A stretch of DNA of 64,000 nt, taken from Deltaproteobacteria bacterium (GTDB taxonomy: Bacteria; Bdellovibrionota_B; Oligoflexia; Oligoflexales; CAIYRB01). A program made the position numbers and the translations under genes. Location: assembly GCA_016874735.1 (NCBI GenBank), contig VGTI01000005.1, positions 62,001 to 126,000 of the forward strand, written 5' to 3'. The notes beneath the pieces were generated by a model, which made no database searches, was not told the origin of the DNA, and was given only the letters and a program-made list of their open reading frames with translations. Positions 27,198-35,058 of the stretch are shown here, in pieces (the stretch's first letter is position 1; every line of letters starts with the position of its first letter).

Positions 27198-27764
27198 TCA
27201 AAGGCACTGTTGCTGATCTACCCTCTCGTATGTGTTCCAGCCAATTTCGACCGAGTAAACTGACTGATCGGTCGCGATTTTCTGATTGGTCTGGACATGA
27301 ATCCAACGATTTTCGTTTATTTGCAGCGTATTTTGGCGACGCAGATGATCGTAAGGGCGATCACTGTCACGCCTTGGCTTCGCAGCTGGATCAGCGAGAC
27401 AATTCCATTGATTTAGTATCCACGGACCCTCACAGCTATAACGCAAATCACCGAACGGACCGGTTACACTCTGGCGCCACTTGCCGTCCTCTAGCTCCGT
27501 CCACTCCTCTGTCCAATGAGGTTGATGGTGACCTTGTATAATTAGGGTCCGGTTTATGACTAAAGGTGATTCACTCACTAACTCGGCTTTTTCAATGACT
27601 GGGGGATAATCTTTGTCGTGTGTCCCGTCCTCAATATAATGAAAGACGACGCTAAAGCAGCCAGTCATCTGCCGTATCAAGCTGGCGGGTGCTGTGGGAT
27701 CTGCTGCCGCATACGTTGGACTAGATATCGCCATCATTGCCAAGAGATATTTCACGCAATTCAT
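27198..27764 (-). CDS. secreted protein, DUF6607-like
   Basis: Exported protein of 188 aa with a signal peptide (MNCVKYLLAMMAI onward, cleavage near AAA). The body reads like the DUF6607 family as I remember it: a GCFSVVFHYIEDG start, a HWTEEW stretch, GKWRQSV, then KPRRDSDRPYDHLRRQNTL and a late Trp-His (WIHVQTNQKI). Function unknown; relatives tend to occur in iron-uptake neighbourhoods. The ATG overlaps the stop of the preceding small gene (ATGA) and has GGAG upstream. A Fur box lies upstream of the pair, so low iron probably induces it. Confidence 0.65.
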   Translation of the reverse strand: MNCVKYLLAMMAISSPTYAAADPTAPASLIRQMTGCFSVVFHYIEDGTHDKDYPPVIEKAELVSESPLVINRTLIIQGHHQPHWTEEWTELEDGKWRQSVTGPFGDLRYSCEGPWILNQWNCLADPAAKPRRDSDRPYDHLRRQNTLQINENRWIHVQTNQKIATDQSVYSVEIGWNTYERVDQQQCL

Positions 27765-27958
27765 TGCTGTTCTCCGTTAATCACCCGCAGTTTGGGCGCC
27801 TCGGCAGTTACAGATTGTTGCTGCAGTCTAGTCGCTGCGGCATGAATGACTGTCGCAACAGCCAAAAAACTCGTCTGATCAAGGCGCACCGTCATGGCCC
27901 CTATCGAAAGATGCACCAATCCGCCTGGGCACTGCTGGATCCTTATCATCTGCTGCAT
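27761..27958 (-). CDS. small iron-regulated protein, translationally coupled
   Basis: A 65-aa protein without recognisable domain. It reads LVHLSIGAMTVRLDQTSFLAVATVIHAAATRL, a beta-hairpin then helix pattern, with no signal peptide. Support for a real gene: the ATG has CGGAG seven bases upstream, its TGA overlaps the ATG of the DUF6607-like gene by 4 bp, and a Fur box is 56 bp upstream. Position resembles that of hemP-type small genes at the head of iron operons, but the sequence does not match HemP. Confidence 0.55.
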   Translation of the reverse strand: MQQMIRIQQCPGGLVHLSIGAMTVRLDQTSFLAVATVIHAAATRLQQQSVTAEAPKLRVINGEQQ

Positions 27959-28013
27959 GGTTGGCTCCGTGAGTTACACAAAATGACGTCTACGAACCCA
28001 GACTGCCATCTTT

Positions 28014-28032
28014 GATATTGAGAATCAATATC
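28014..28032. promoter_or_regulatory. Fur box 1
   Basis: GATATTGA-GAA-TCAATATC is a perfect 8-bp inverted repeat and matches the 19-bp Fur consensus GATAATGATAATCATTATC at 16 positions. It lies between the divergent small gene at 27958 and the cytochrome-like gene at 28184. Confidence 0.85.
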
Positions 28033-28130
28033 ATTTTGATGGCCTTCCCTCTTGAGCGCGCGATCTGGACAGAAACACTTTAACCTATTGTATTTATTTT
28101 GTTTTCAAAAGTTTCTAAAATTTGGTATTT

Positions 28131-28145
28131 TGAGAATCGTTTTCA
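28131..28145. promoter_or_regulatory. Fur box 2
   Basis: TGAGAAT-C-GTTTTCA matches the 7-1-7 Fur motif TGATAATCATTATCA at 12 of 15 positions. It is 38 bp before the ATG at 28184, a position that would block RNA polymerase there. The 28033-28130 stretch between the boxes is AT-rich and presumably holds the divergent promoters. Confidence 0.7.
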
Positions 28146-28183
28146 TTTGATAACCTCCCGCCTCCTAATTGAGAGGTACCCCT

Positions 28184-29413
28184 ATGCCCCCATCCAACGC
28201 TTTTGTCGTCGTGACTAGTTTGTTGCTCCACTCCGCCCTGGGCCTTGCCGCTCCGTCGTCTCAACTAGCTTCAAGGGACATAACGAGAGCCAAAGATCTA
28301 GCTGTGGTGTTACCGGCCCTTGGTCATACAAAGATAGCCGCTGATGAGGCATTGTTCCCTGCACCGTGGTGGCACGCTATCTTTGACGCTTTTCATCAAA
28401 CGAGTGTCGGCGACGCGTTGGAGACGGAAAATAAGCTAAAGGACTGGCGTTTAGTGGCGATGCGATTTGCCCCATGTCAGCCGCTTCTCCCTTTCGTCAC
28501 ACCACGCAATGCGAGACTTTGTCAGCCTGAGCTCCGTTTGGTGTGGCAACCCATCACTCAACATTTTGTCCGTGACAGATGGCAAGCCCACGCTGACGAT
28601 CGAGCGTTTCATGCACTTTACAGATTTGAGCCGGAGGCTGGGCTTGATAAGGATCAGGCTCTCCGTTGGCAAGAACTTCACGAACGTGCTGAGCATCTCC
28701 AGGCTGCCGAAGAACTAGAGTTCGATAAGTTAAATCGGCAATTAGTCGATGTGCTGGTCACCAAGTTAAAACAGCTACGCGGCAGCAACCCGGTCTCACT
28801 ATACGACGATCTAGGCGAGCGCCCTGAATTTTCCCAGCAGGAATCCACTGCTGACTTTTTGCAACGTTTAAGTAGCTTTCTCCACACTTTTGCCAAACCA
28901 CAAAATCTCACACAACTCACCGCTTTCTCGTTGCCTGAGGGGCGTGATCCCCCGATGATCGATGAGTGGGTGTTTATCGCTTTTGAGCCCATTTCGGCAG
29001 GGAGCGAACTAAAACGCCAGGAGCTTACGGTTAAATCAGCACGTGATGGGCGTATTTTGGCTAGCTATGGACTTAAGGCACGAGGCACTGTGCGCCGCGA
29101 CGACGAGTCCCTTGTCGACCTGAAGGATCAGCTAGAGCGGACCAACAAAGGCGCTGATTGGGCTGAGCTCGACGCTGCCGTAATCTGGACTTTTCCCGAG
29201 CGTAAACGCAAAGCGGCTCGTATTGCTGACCCACACCAAACCCACGTGGCGCACACTAGCTGTATATCCTGCCATAAACTGGGGCCAGTTAATTTCGATC
29301 TACACAATCTGAGCTATTTTGAAAATCACGACATATCGATAAGCCCCAGAGTAAAACACGATGTCGGTCGCGAGCTTGAATGGCTGAGCCAAAGCCAGAA
29401 GATAACTAAGTAA
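28184..29413 (+). CDS. iron-regulated secreted protein with single CxxCH
   Basis: Exported protein of 409 aa with a signal peptide cleaved near LGLAAPSS. Most of it has no recognisable domain and is helical and charged (about residues 150-260). Near the C-terminus is one c-type heme motif, CISCHKLGPVNFDLHNLSYF. The arrangement suggests a monoheme protein or a family with a degenerate cytochrome tail. A TTG 15 bases upstream is open, but the ATG has GAGAGG seven bases before it. Two Fur boxes precede it, so it should be made under iron limitation, which is unusual for a heme protein. Confidence 0.6.
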   Translation: MPPSNAFVVVTSLLLHSALGLAAPSSQLASRDITRAKDLAVVLPALGHTKIAADEALFPAPWWHAIFDAFHQTSVGDALETENKLKDWRLVAMRFAPCQPLLPFVTPRNARLCQPELRLVWQPITQHFVRDRWQAHADDRAFHALYRFEPEAGLDKDQALRWQELHERAEHLQAAEELEFDKLNRQLVDVLVTKLKQLRGSNPVSLYDDLGERPEFSQQESTADFLQRLSSFLHTFAKPQNLTQLTAFSLPEGRDPPMIDEWVFIAFEPISAGSELKRQELTVKSARDGRILASYGLKARGTVRRDDESLVDLKDQLERTNKGADWAELDAAVIWTFPERKRKAARIADPHQTHVAHTSCISCHKLGPVNFDLHNLSYFENHDISISPRVKHDVGRELEWLSQSQKITK

Positions 29414-29441
29414 ATATAAATTTTTGTTGGTCTTTACCGGT

Positions 29442-29457
29442 CGCAAATTAGTTTGCG
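29442..29457. repeat. small hairpin downstream of the CxxCH gene
   Basis: Perfect 6-bp arms CGCAAA/TTTGCG with loop TTAG, 29 bp after the stop. No T-run follows. Confidence 0.4.
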
Positions 29458-29492
29458 CCACTTTCCTCGCCCAGTAATTTCTGCCAAACTAA

Positions 29493-29517
29493 CAGGTAGG
29501 TTATTTCTGCCTACCTG
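29493..29517. repeat. inverted repeat upstream of GH5 gene
   Basis: CAGGTAGG, nine bases, CCTACCTG: perfect 8-bp arms, followed within 15 bp by two more CTACCT copies. It lies about 50 bp before the GH5 ATG and looks like an operator for the mannanase-like gene, or a hairpin in its leader. Confidence 0.5.
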
Positions 29518-29565
29518 CTCTACCTACCTATTCCAATTTCACCATCTGGACCGAGGATACTGCCT

Positions 29566-30882
29566 ATGCTCCTGCCCTGGGACTGTGATCGCCTTACGAA
29601 GTTCATGTTTGCATGTTTGCTACTGGTTCTTGGCATCATGGATTTACCTGCAGCTTATGCAGGTCCTAATAGTGGCGATCGCGAGTTTGTCCAAGTCCAG
29701 GGCCGGCATTTTGTGATTGGCGCTAGACGTTACGCCTACCTCGGGACCAACCTCTGGTATGCCGCGAATCTCGGGGCAGAGGGTAATACTGCAGGACGCG
29801 CAAGACTCGTGCGCGAGCTCGATCGGCTGGCAAAACTGGGCGTTCGCAACTTGCGAATCATGGCCGGCACCGAGGGGCCAGACGATGCACCGTGGCGCAT
29901 GTCCCCGTCGCTGCAACCCAGACCCGGAGAGTATAATCAAGCCGTACTCAGTGGTCTTGATTTTGCTCTGGTGGAAATGGCTAAACGTTCGATGCGGGCT
30001 GTCCTCTGTCTCGGTAACTATTGGCACTGGTCGGGTGGCTTTGCGCAATATTTGCAATGGGCTGGTGTAGGCCCCATACCCTATCCACCTCCGGCTGAGG
30101 GCGGCGATTGGAATACCTACAAAGGTTACGTCGAGCAGTTTTTTACTAACGCCGCGGCCAAAGCTGCGTTCGCGCGCCATATCGAATTCATGGTAAGGCG
30201 CGTCAACAGTATCTCGCAAGTCGCCTACACAGATGACCCAACTATCATGTCGTGGGAACTCGCTAACGAACCAGATGCCTACGACAATAAGCGCGCCTTC
30301 GTCGACTGGGTAGCTGACAGCGCTAGGCTCATTAAATCGCTCGACTCCCATCACCTGGTCATCTCGGGGAGCGAGGGCGAAACGATGCAGGACGTGAACG
30401 AGCTATCTGATATCGATTATGGTACGACTCATATCTGGGTTCAAAATGCTGGTTGGTATAATCCGGCTGACCCCAGGACTTATCGAGAAGCTGTCAAAAA
30501 AGCGATCGCAAGCCTCGCCAAATCACGCGCCGTTATGTCCAAAGTTGGTAAACCGCTGGTGCTTGCTGAATTTGGTATCGCTCGTGATCTAGGTCGTTAT
30601 GAAGCAGAAGCCCCTGCGACGCATCGTTTGCATTTTTTCAACAAGCTACTTGGACGCGTCTATTCAGCGGCTAAAGTTAGCGACGAACTGGCCGGGGCCA
30701 ACTTCTGGGCCTGGGGTGGCGAGGGACGTCCACGCCAACCCGGATCCTCATGGTCACTGGGCGATGACTTTACTGGTGATCCACCCCACGAACCTCAGGG
30801 CTGGTACTCTATCTATGACCGAGACATCGATATGGCTTTACTGTTAAAGCGTTATGCTGGCCTCTTTCGCACCATTCACTGA
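29566..30882 (+). CDS. secreted GH5 (mannanase-type) glycoside hydrolase
   Basis: Exported beta-glycanase of 438 aa, most like endo-1,4-beta-mannosidases of GH5 subfamily 7. The signal peptide ends near AAYAGP. TIM-barrel signposts are the early YLGTNLWY, LRIMAGTEG, YWHWSGGFAQYLQW, the acid/base Glu in SWELANEPDAY, the His-Trp strand THIWVQNAGW, and the nucleophile Glu in LVLAEFGI, with FWAWGGEGRP near the end. GAGGA precedes the ATG. It stands alone, so the enzyme probably acts outside the cell on plant or algal mannan; substrate is inferred. Confidence 0.88.
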   Translation: MLLPWDCDRLTKFMFACLLLVLGIMDLPAAYAGPNSGDREFVQVQGRHFVIGARRYAYLGTNLWYAANLGAEGNTAGRARLVRELDRLAKLGVRNLRIMAGTEGPDDAPWRMSPSLQPRPGEYNQAVLSGLDFALVEMAKRSMRAVLCLGNYWHWSGGFAQYLQWAGVGPIPYPPPAEGGDWNTYKGYVEQFFTNAAAKAAFARHIEFMVRRVNSISQVAYTDDPTIMSWELANEPDAYDNKRAFVDWVADSARLIKSLDSHHLVISGSEGETMQDVNELSDIDYGTTHIWVQNAGWYNPADPRTYREAVKKAIASLAKSRAVMSKVGKPLVLAEFGIARDLGRYEAEAPATHRLHFFNKLLGRVYSAAKVSDELAGANFWAWGGEGRPRQPGSSWSLGDDFTGDPPHEPQGWYSIYDRDIDMALLLKRYAGLFRTIH

Positions 30883-30931
30883 TCGTCGATTGATTTAGAT
30901 TCTTTGACGCATAATCCTTGATGGCACCTTG

Positions 30932-31501
30932 ATGACGCGGGCAACGCATACTGAGTGGATTTGGCTCAATTTCAAGATTGGCACCTTCAGTATTGGTGTC
31001 GCTTCGCGTCTACAACTTTTTGAGGAAGCGATCGTCCGTAAACACAAGTGGTTAAGCGCAGATGAGTTTCAAGAATTACTTACACTAGCGCAGATGCTGC
31101 CTGGACCAAACCTGGTCAATTTCGCCATGTGCGCTGGATCGCTTTTGGTGGGAAGATTGGCGGCTATACTAGCCGTAGTGGCACTGATACTACCCGGCGC
31201 CATCTTAGCTATAGCTGTATATAGCATCGCGCCCCTTCATGATCTTCGTGTCAAAATCTGGTTCCAAGGAATGGCGATCGGTGCGTTCTTGTTAACGGCA
31301 CGCTTCATCTGGCAGCTTGCTATTGGCCTGCGCTTGACCTTGAACGACCAAGGCAAGCCGGCCACTGGAGCTAGTCGTAAGTGGTGGGGCCGCGCCTTAA
31401 TTGCTGCTAGTGTCACGGTTGCCAGCTTTTATGGGCTACCCGTGGTCATCGTGGTACTTGTCGCCGCGGCCGTCTGCCTCTTATGGGAGTTTAGCTGGTG
31501 A
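30932..31501 (+). CDS. chromate transporter, N-terminal half-type subunit
   Basis: Membrane protein of 189 aa that matches one half of the ChrA fold: an N-terminal WLNFKIGTFSIG helix, then LAQMLPGPNLVNFAMCAG with the PGP motif of the family and four to five more helices. Short ChrA proteins act as a pair encoded by adjacent genes. The start is unclear: TTG at 30929 and ATG at 30932 are adjacent and neither has a good ribosome site. The stop overlaps the partner's GTG start by 4 bp. Confidence 0.85.
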   Translation: MTRATHTEWIWLNFKIGTFSIGVASRLQLFEEAIVRKHKWLSADEFQELLTLAQMLPGPNLVNFAMCAGSLLVGRLAAILAVVALILPGAILAIAVYSIAPLHDLRVKIWFQGMAIGAFLLTARFIWQLAIGLRLTLNDQGKPATGASRKWWGRALIAASVTVASFYGLPVVIVVLVAAAVCLLWEFSW

Positions 31502-32037
31502 TTTATTGGCAGCTATTTTTCCTCTTCGCCAGTGCCAGCCTTCTGGCGTTCGGCGGTGCCATAGGCATGCTTCCTTCGATCAGCGATGCCGTTGTAAACA
31601 CTTTTCACTGGCTTGATACCGAATCCGTCATGCGCTCTTATGTACTAGGTCAGTTTATGCCTGGACCGAATATGGTTATGGCTACTCTCGTTGGTTATCA
31701 GGTTGCTGGATTTAAGGGGGCAACGGCTAGCACGATCGGCATGTATCTCGCTCCCATAGCGCTCACGAGTGTGGTTACGCAAATTTATTACCGCCACCGA
31801 AGTAAATCATACGTGCGCCGCATCGAGATCGCATTGCGCCCGCTTGCCCTGGGCTTGGTCTTGGCCGCAACACTGCGGTTTCTCAGCGACGAGATGAAAC
31901 AGCATGTATTCATCGGTGCGAGCATCGGGTTACCAGTGGTATGGCTGCACTGGCGCGGGCACGTCAATACCGTGGTAGGTGTGCTCATGATGGGTGCTGG
32001 ATGGTACGTGGCCTACCTACTAGAGCTGCTAAGCTAA
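31498..32037 (+). CDS. chromate transporter, C-terminal half-type subunit
   Basis: Second ChrA-family half, 179 aa, with the same pattern: ASASLLAFGGAIG, then YVLGQFMPGPNMVMATLVGY with PGP, and further membrane helices. Its GTG start sits in the GTGA overlap with the upstream half, so the two are made together and probably form a heterodimer with opposite topology. Actual substrate may be chromate, sulfate-like anions, or unknown; no other chromate resistance gene is nearby. Confidence 0.85.
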   Translation: MIYWQLFFLFASASLLAFGGAIGMLPSISDAVVNTFHWLDTESVMRSYVLGQFMPGPNMVMATLVGYQVAGFKGATASTIGMYLAPIALTSVVTQIYYRHRSKSYVRRIEIALRPLALGLVLAATLRFLSDEMKQHVFIGASIGLPVVWLHWRGHVNTVVGVLMMGAGWYVAYLLELLS

Positions 32038-32103
32038 ACTCATGTAATGCAGAGAACTTTAAGATGATAGCGCTCAAAAAAAAGCAAACAATTAACTTTT
32101 ATC

Positions 32104-32131
32104 TAAAGTTTTTACCCGAAAGTGCCGATAA
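32104..32131 (+). promoter_or_regulatory. sigma-28 (FliA) promoter, both boxes exact
   Basis: TAAAGTTT (8 of 8), 12 bases, GCCGATAA (8 of 8). The spacer is one base longer than the usual 11. The inferred start near 32138 gives a 30-base leader to the CAP lipoprotein ATG at 32169. This is the clearest sequence of its kind in the window. Confidence 0.75.
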
Positions 32132-32168
32132 GGGCCGTCAGTCGGAGTTGTCGCAGTCGGGGTTTTTT

Positions 32169-33050
32169 ATGAAAAGAGTTCGAGCGGATGGTTGGTTACT
32201 ATTAATTTCATTAAACATAGTAGGCTTAGTCGCGTGCAAGCCTGCCTCCAGCGGTAGCGCACGAGCACCGGCTCCTGGTGCCTCCGAAGAGGAGGACGAA
32301 GATGACACTGGCGGAGCTGCTGTGCCGCCGGCCACGACGCCTGCCACGACCACGGCTAGCGTTCCCACGACGCCCACGACGGCAGTGCCACCAACAACGA
32401 TCACTCCTGGTGGCGGCAACGGCCAGCCCGGAGGCTTTATCGGCAATCTAATTAGTCAATTCACTAATGGCGGTGGGCTCGGTGGGCTCACCAGTAGCCT
32501 CGGTGGCCTCTTTAACGGCGGGGGACTCGGAGGTTTCGACCTCGGTAGTCTCCTGAATGGGCTTGGTGGAGGACTCGGCGGACTAAACAATAATGGTTTT
32601 GGTGGTCAGTCGAGCACCAACAGCGGTGCTAGCAATGGCACAACTACAAACTCAACCAACCAAATAGCCCTAGTTAGTAACTCTGGCGATCTGCGGGTTG
32701 ACTGCCTCAATGCTATAAACGCCTACCGCGCTTCTATAGGGCGCTCGGCCTTGACGTTGAAAAATGACGCAACCACAAATAGCTGTGTCGATAAGCAGTC
32801 TGCTGACGACGGCGCCATCGGAGCCGCTCACCGTAACTTTGGTAAGTGCGGCGAATCCGCGCAAAACGAATGCCCGGGGTGGGGTGGTGAGACTGGCACG
32901 GCCCAAAACGGCTGTCTCAAAATGATGTGGGGCGAGGGCCCAGGTGGTGGTCACTACGAGAATATGGCCAACGCTGCCTACAGGCAGGTGTCCTGTGGTT
33001 ATGCGCAAGTAGGTGGCAAGCTTTGGATGATCCAAAACTTTTATCGCTAA
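32169..33050 (+). CDS. CAP/SCP-domain lipoprotein
   Basis: Lipid-anchored extracytoplasmic protein of 293 aa. The signal ends in LVAC; then come an acidic patch, a Thr/Pro linker, and a Gly/Leu-rich low-complexity region (GGLGG and LGGL units, about residues 85-145). The C-terminal 120 residues form a CAP (cysteine-rich secretory protein) domain: CLNAINAYRASIG, the His in AAHRNFGKC, and GHYENMANAAYRQVSCGYA. Six or more Cys suggest disulfides. The long upstream frame is not translated: the ATG here starts a proper signal, downstream of an exact sigma-28 promoter, so it may be co-expressed with flagellar genes. Role unknown; CAP domains often act on surfaces or bind lipids. Confidence 0.8.
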   Translation: MKRVRADGWLLLISLNIVGLVACKPASSGSARAPAPGASEEEDEDDTGGAAVPPATTPATTTASVPTTPTTAVPPTTITPGGGNGQPGGFIGNLISQFTNGGGLGGLTSSLGGLFNGGGLGGFDLGSLLNGLGGGLGGLNNNGFGGQSSTNSGASNGTTTNSTNQIALVSNSGDLRVDCLNAINAYRASIGRSALTLKNDATTNSCVDKQSADDGAIGAAHRNFGKCGESAQNECPGWGGETGTAQNGCLKMMWGEGPGGGHYENMANAAYRQVSCGYAQVGGKLWMIQNFYR

Positions 33051-33068
33051 GGCTTGGACTCAGCGATT

Positions 33069-33905
33069 TCAGGATCCTTTGATCACCGCAAGTGCAGATT
33101 TATGAAGACGTCCATTGGTGGCGACACCGCTGCCACCGTGGATATCTGGCTTACCTTCAAACGTGGTATAAAGACCGCCGGCCTCCTCGAGAATAACCTG
33201 CATGGGTGCTGCGTCCCAGACACTGAGTTGGGGATCGACCATAATCTCGGCTCGACCGGTTGCTACCAAGGCGTAGCCGTAGCAGTCGCCCCAGCCTCTA
33301 AATACTCCCGTCGCCTCACACAGCCGCGAGAACACATCGACCCGGTTGGTCGCCACAAAACTTTGCATCCAAGTAGTGCAAAAGAGTGCTGATTTCAGAT
33401 CACTGATTGCTGATACTTCTGCCTTAGTCCTCGCTACCTGCGAAAAACCACAGAGGCCATCCCAGTGCATACCACGCTCCCAAAAACACCCCTGTCCGCG
33501 CGCCGCGTAGACGATCTCTCCTAAGGCGGGCAAGAAGATGACTCCGACTTTAGACTCACCGCGGTATTCGGCACCGATTAATGTGCCAAAAAGCGGTACC
33601 CCACGCACGAAAGCTTGCGTGCCATCAATGGGGTCGAGATACCAAGTCCAACCACTCTCGCCTGCCTTCGCTCCATACTCCTCACCAACGATGGCGTCGT
33701 CGGGAAAATCCTGCGCGATAGCATTTCGTAGTTGTCGCTCTGCGAGTCGATCCGCCTCAGTTACGACCGATCTATCTAATTTAGTTTCAACCCGCAGAGC
33801 TCCGTCCTGGAAATAACGTAAAGTGATAGCACCGGCTGCTTTGGCGGCAGCTATGGCAAATTCAAGGCGCTTGGTGGTTGCTACTGGGGCTTGTTCGGGG
33901 GACAT
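33069..33905 (-). CDS. hisN: histidinol-phosphatase / inositol monophosphatase family
   Basis: Mg2+-dependent phosphatase of 278 aa from the inositol monophosphatase superfamily. Metal-binding motifs: the Glu pair IVGEEYG, LDPIDGTQAF and VWDAAP. The RGWGDCYGYALVATGRAEIM segment is characteristic of the HisN branch, which dephosphorylates L-histidinol phosphate in histidine synthesis. Other His genes are not in the window, so the assignment rests on sequence; a general inositol phosphatase role remains possible. The upstream secreted protein is only 3 bp away in the same direction; the CAP gene is convergent, 18 bp away. Confidence 0.85.
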   Translation of the reverse strand: MSPEQAPVATTKRLEFAIAAAKAAGAITLRYFQDGALRVETKLDRSVVTEADRLAERQLRNAIAQDFPDDAIVGEEYGAKAGESGWTWYLDPIDGTQAFVRGVPLFGTLIGAEYRGESKVGVIFLPALGEIVYAARGQGCFWERGMHWDGLCGFSQVARTKAEVSAISDLKSALFCTTWMQSFVATNRVDVFSRLCEATGVFRGWGDCYGYALVATGRAEIMVDPQLSVWDAAPMQVILEEAGGLYTTFEGKPDIHGGSGVATNGRLHKSALAVIKGS

Positions 33906-33908
33906 AGC

Positions 33909-35036
33909 TTACCTCACATGAGTGGCTTGAGTGGCTTGTTCTGACGGTTTTAACGCGATTCGCGCGTCGGGAACTGGCAATCCCCGTCGCTGGTATTCTT
34001 CGCTGAGAACATCTGCCCACTTGGATCCCATCAATTGGGCCTGCATCACGAGTTCGCGACCATAGGCCACGTAGCTATAGTCTGGTGACGACCACGAGCC
34101 AAGGGCCCTTAGCACCAGAATTTTGGCTGCGCGGAAACCATACCGCACCGCAACCTGCCAAAGCGGTTGATTGATGATAGCTGAACTAACATTCGGATCG
34201 AGCTGACTCAAATATTCGCTCTGCTGTGGTTCGTCTAGTTGCTTAAGTAGCCGCGATACATAGCCCGCGTACCGCGCAGCAAAACGTGGCGACTGCGTCA
34301 ACTCTCTCATTATTTGCCGCCGCGTCATGACGACGTCGGGGAACCGGACAAAGGTGTCAACATCCTGCACGATAGGCGCATCCAGCGTATCGCTCGTCTG
34401 CGCCAAATTACCGGCGGTGCCTAATTCTAGCGCTGCAAGGATATTGGCCGTGCCCTCCTCAATGCCATCTTCTTCCGCACGAATTCGCGGTGCCAGAGGA
34501 CTGTCACCGGACGCCATCCGCCAGCGAAAATGTGGCAGAAGCATTTGCAAAATAGCGCGGCCGACCTCTCGATCTATTGTGAATGGGTCGATCGCCGGAC
34601 TTGAATAGCGGATCACTATCTGCGCTGATTTTCGTGACGATGTCGTACCCATGGTAGGAGCTGATGCATCTTTAACAAGGGTAAGAACGGTATCGCGTAG
34701 TTGCGGCAATTTCAGCTCGCGCAGCAGCTGATTGTAATTCACGATGGCATTATGGGCGTAATAAAAAGCATGAACAACCGCTAAACGGTCATCGTTGACA
34801 TCATAGCAAAAACAGTTTTCAGACGTGGGCTGCAAATTATCTGGCAGCGGGCTCACCTGCAGCAGTGGCGTCGCTAGGATCCGCCCTGGAATCGCCTGTG
34901 GCAGCATTACACTCTTCACTACCGGCCGACCGTGATGCCACACGGCAACATGACCATAATTTAATTCCGACGGTTGACCTAAGCTGACTTCCGTCAAGCC
35001 GCACAATACCACCCACCATAGGCTACATAGTCGCAC
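33909..35036 (-). CDS. secreted protein, degenerate gluzincin-like
   Basis: Exported protein of 375 aa, unknown function. A signal peptide (MRLCSLWWVVLCGL) is followed by a domain in which DREVGRAILQMLLPH, then about 30 residues later EEGTANILAALELG, occupy the places of HExxH and the EGxAD helix of a gluzincin peptidase. Both zinc His are lost (Asp and Arg instead), so the fold may remain without catalysis. The C-terminal half is helical and ends with Thr/Gln-rich residues. It lies 3 bp from hisN and about 20 bp after the MFS gene, so all three may be one transcript. Confidence 0.55.
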   Translation of the reverse strand: MRLCSLWWVVLCGLTEVSLGQPSELNYGHVAVWHHGRPVVKSVMLPQAIPGRILATPLLQVSPLPDNLQPTSENCFCYDVNDDRLAVVHAFYYAHNAIVNYNQLLRELKLPQLRDTVLTLVKDASAPTMGTTSSRKSAQIVIRYSSPAIDPFTIDREVGRAILQMLLPHFRWRMASGDSPLAPRIRAEEDGIEEGTANILAALELGTAGNLAQTSDTLDAPIVQDVDTFVRFPDVVMTRRQIMRELTQSPRFAARYAGYVSRLLKQLDEPQQSEYLSQLDPNVSSAIINQPLWQVAVRYGFRAAKILVLRALGSWSSPDYSYVAYGRELVMQAQLMGSKWADVLSEEYQRRGLPVPDARIALKPSEQATQATHVR

Positions 35037-35058
35037 GGTTTCTCCTCAGGTTGCTGAC

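Noticed and set aside
27230-28015. Plus-strand frames antisense to the DUF6607-like gene and small gene
   Set aside because: They lie opposite well-supported genes and lack ribosome sites and domain features.
32132-32168. T-run at 32163-32168 as a terminator for the chromate transporter
   Set aside because: No stem precedes the T-run; it is better explained as part of the leader between the sigma-28 promoter and the CAP gene ATG.
31941-32168. Upstream extension of the CAP lipoprotein frame
   Set aside because: It overlaps the chromate transporter gene and would destroy the lipoprotein signal; the promoter lies within it.
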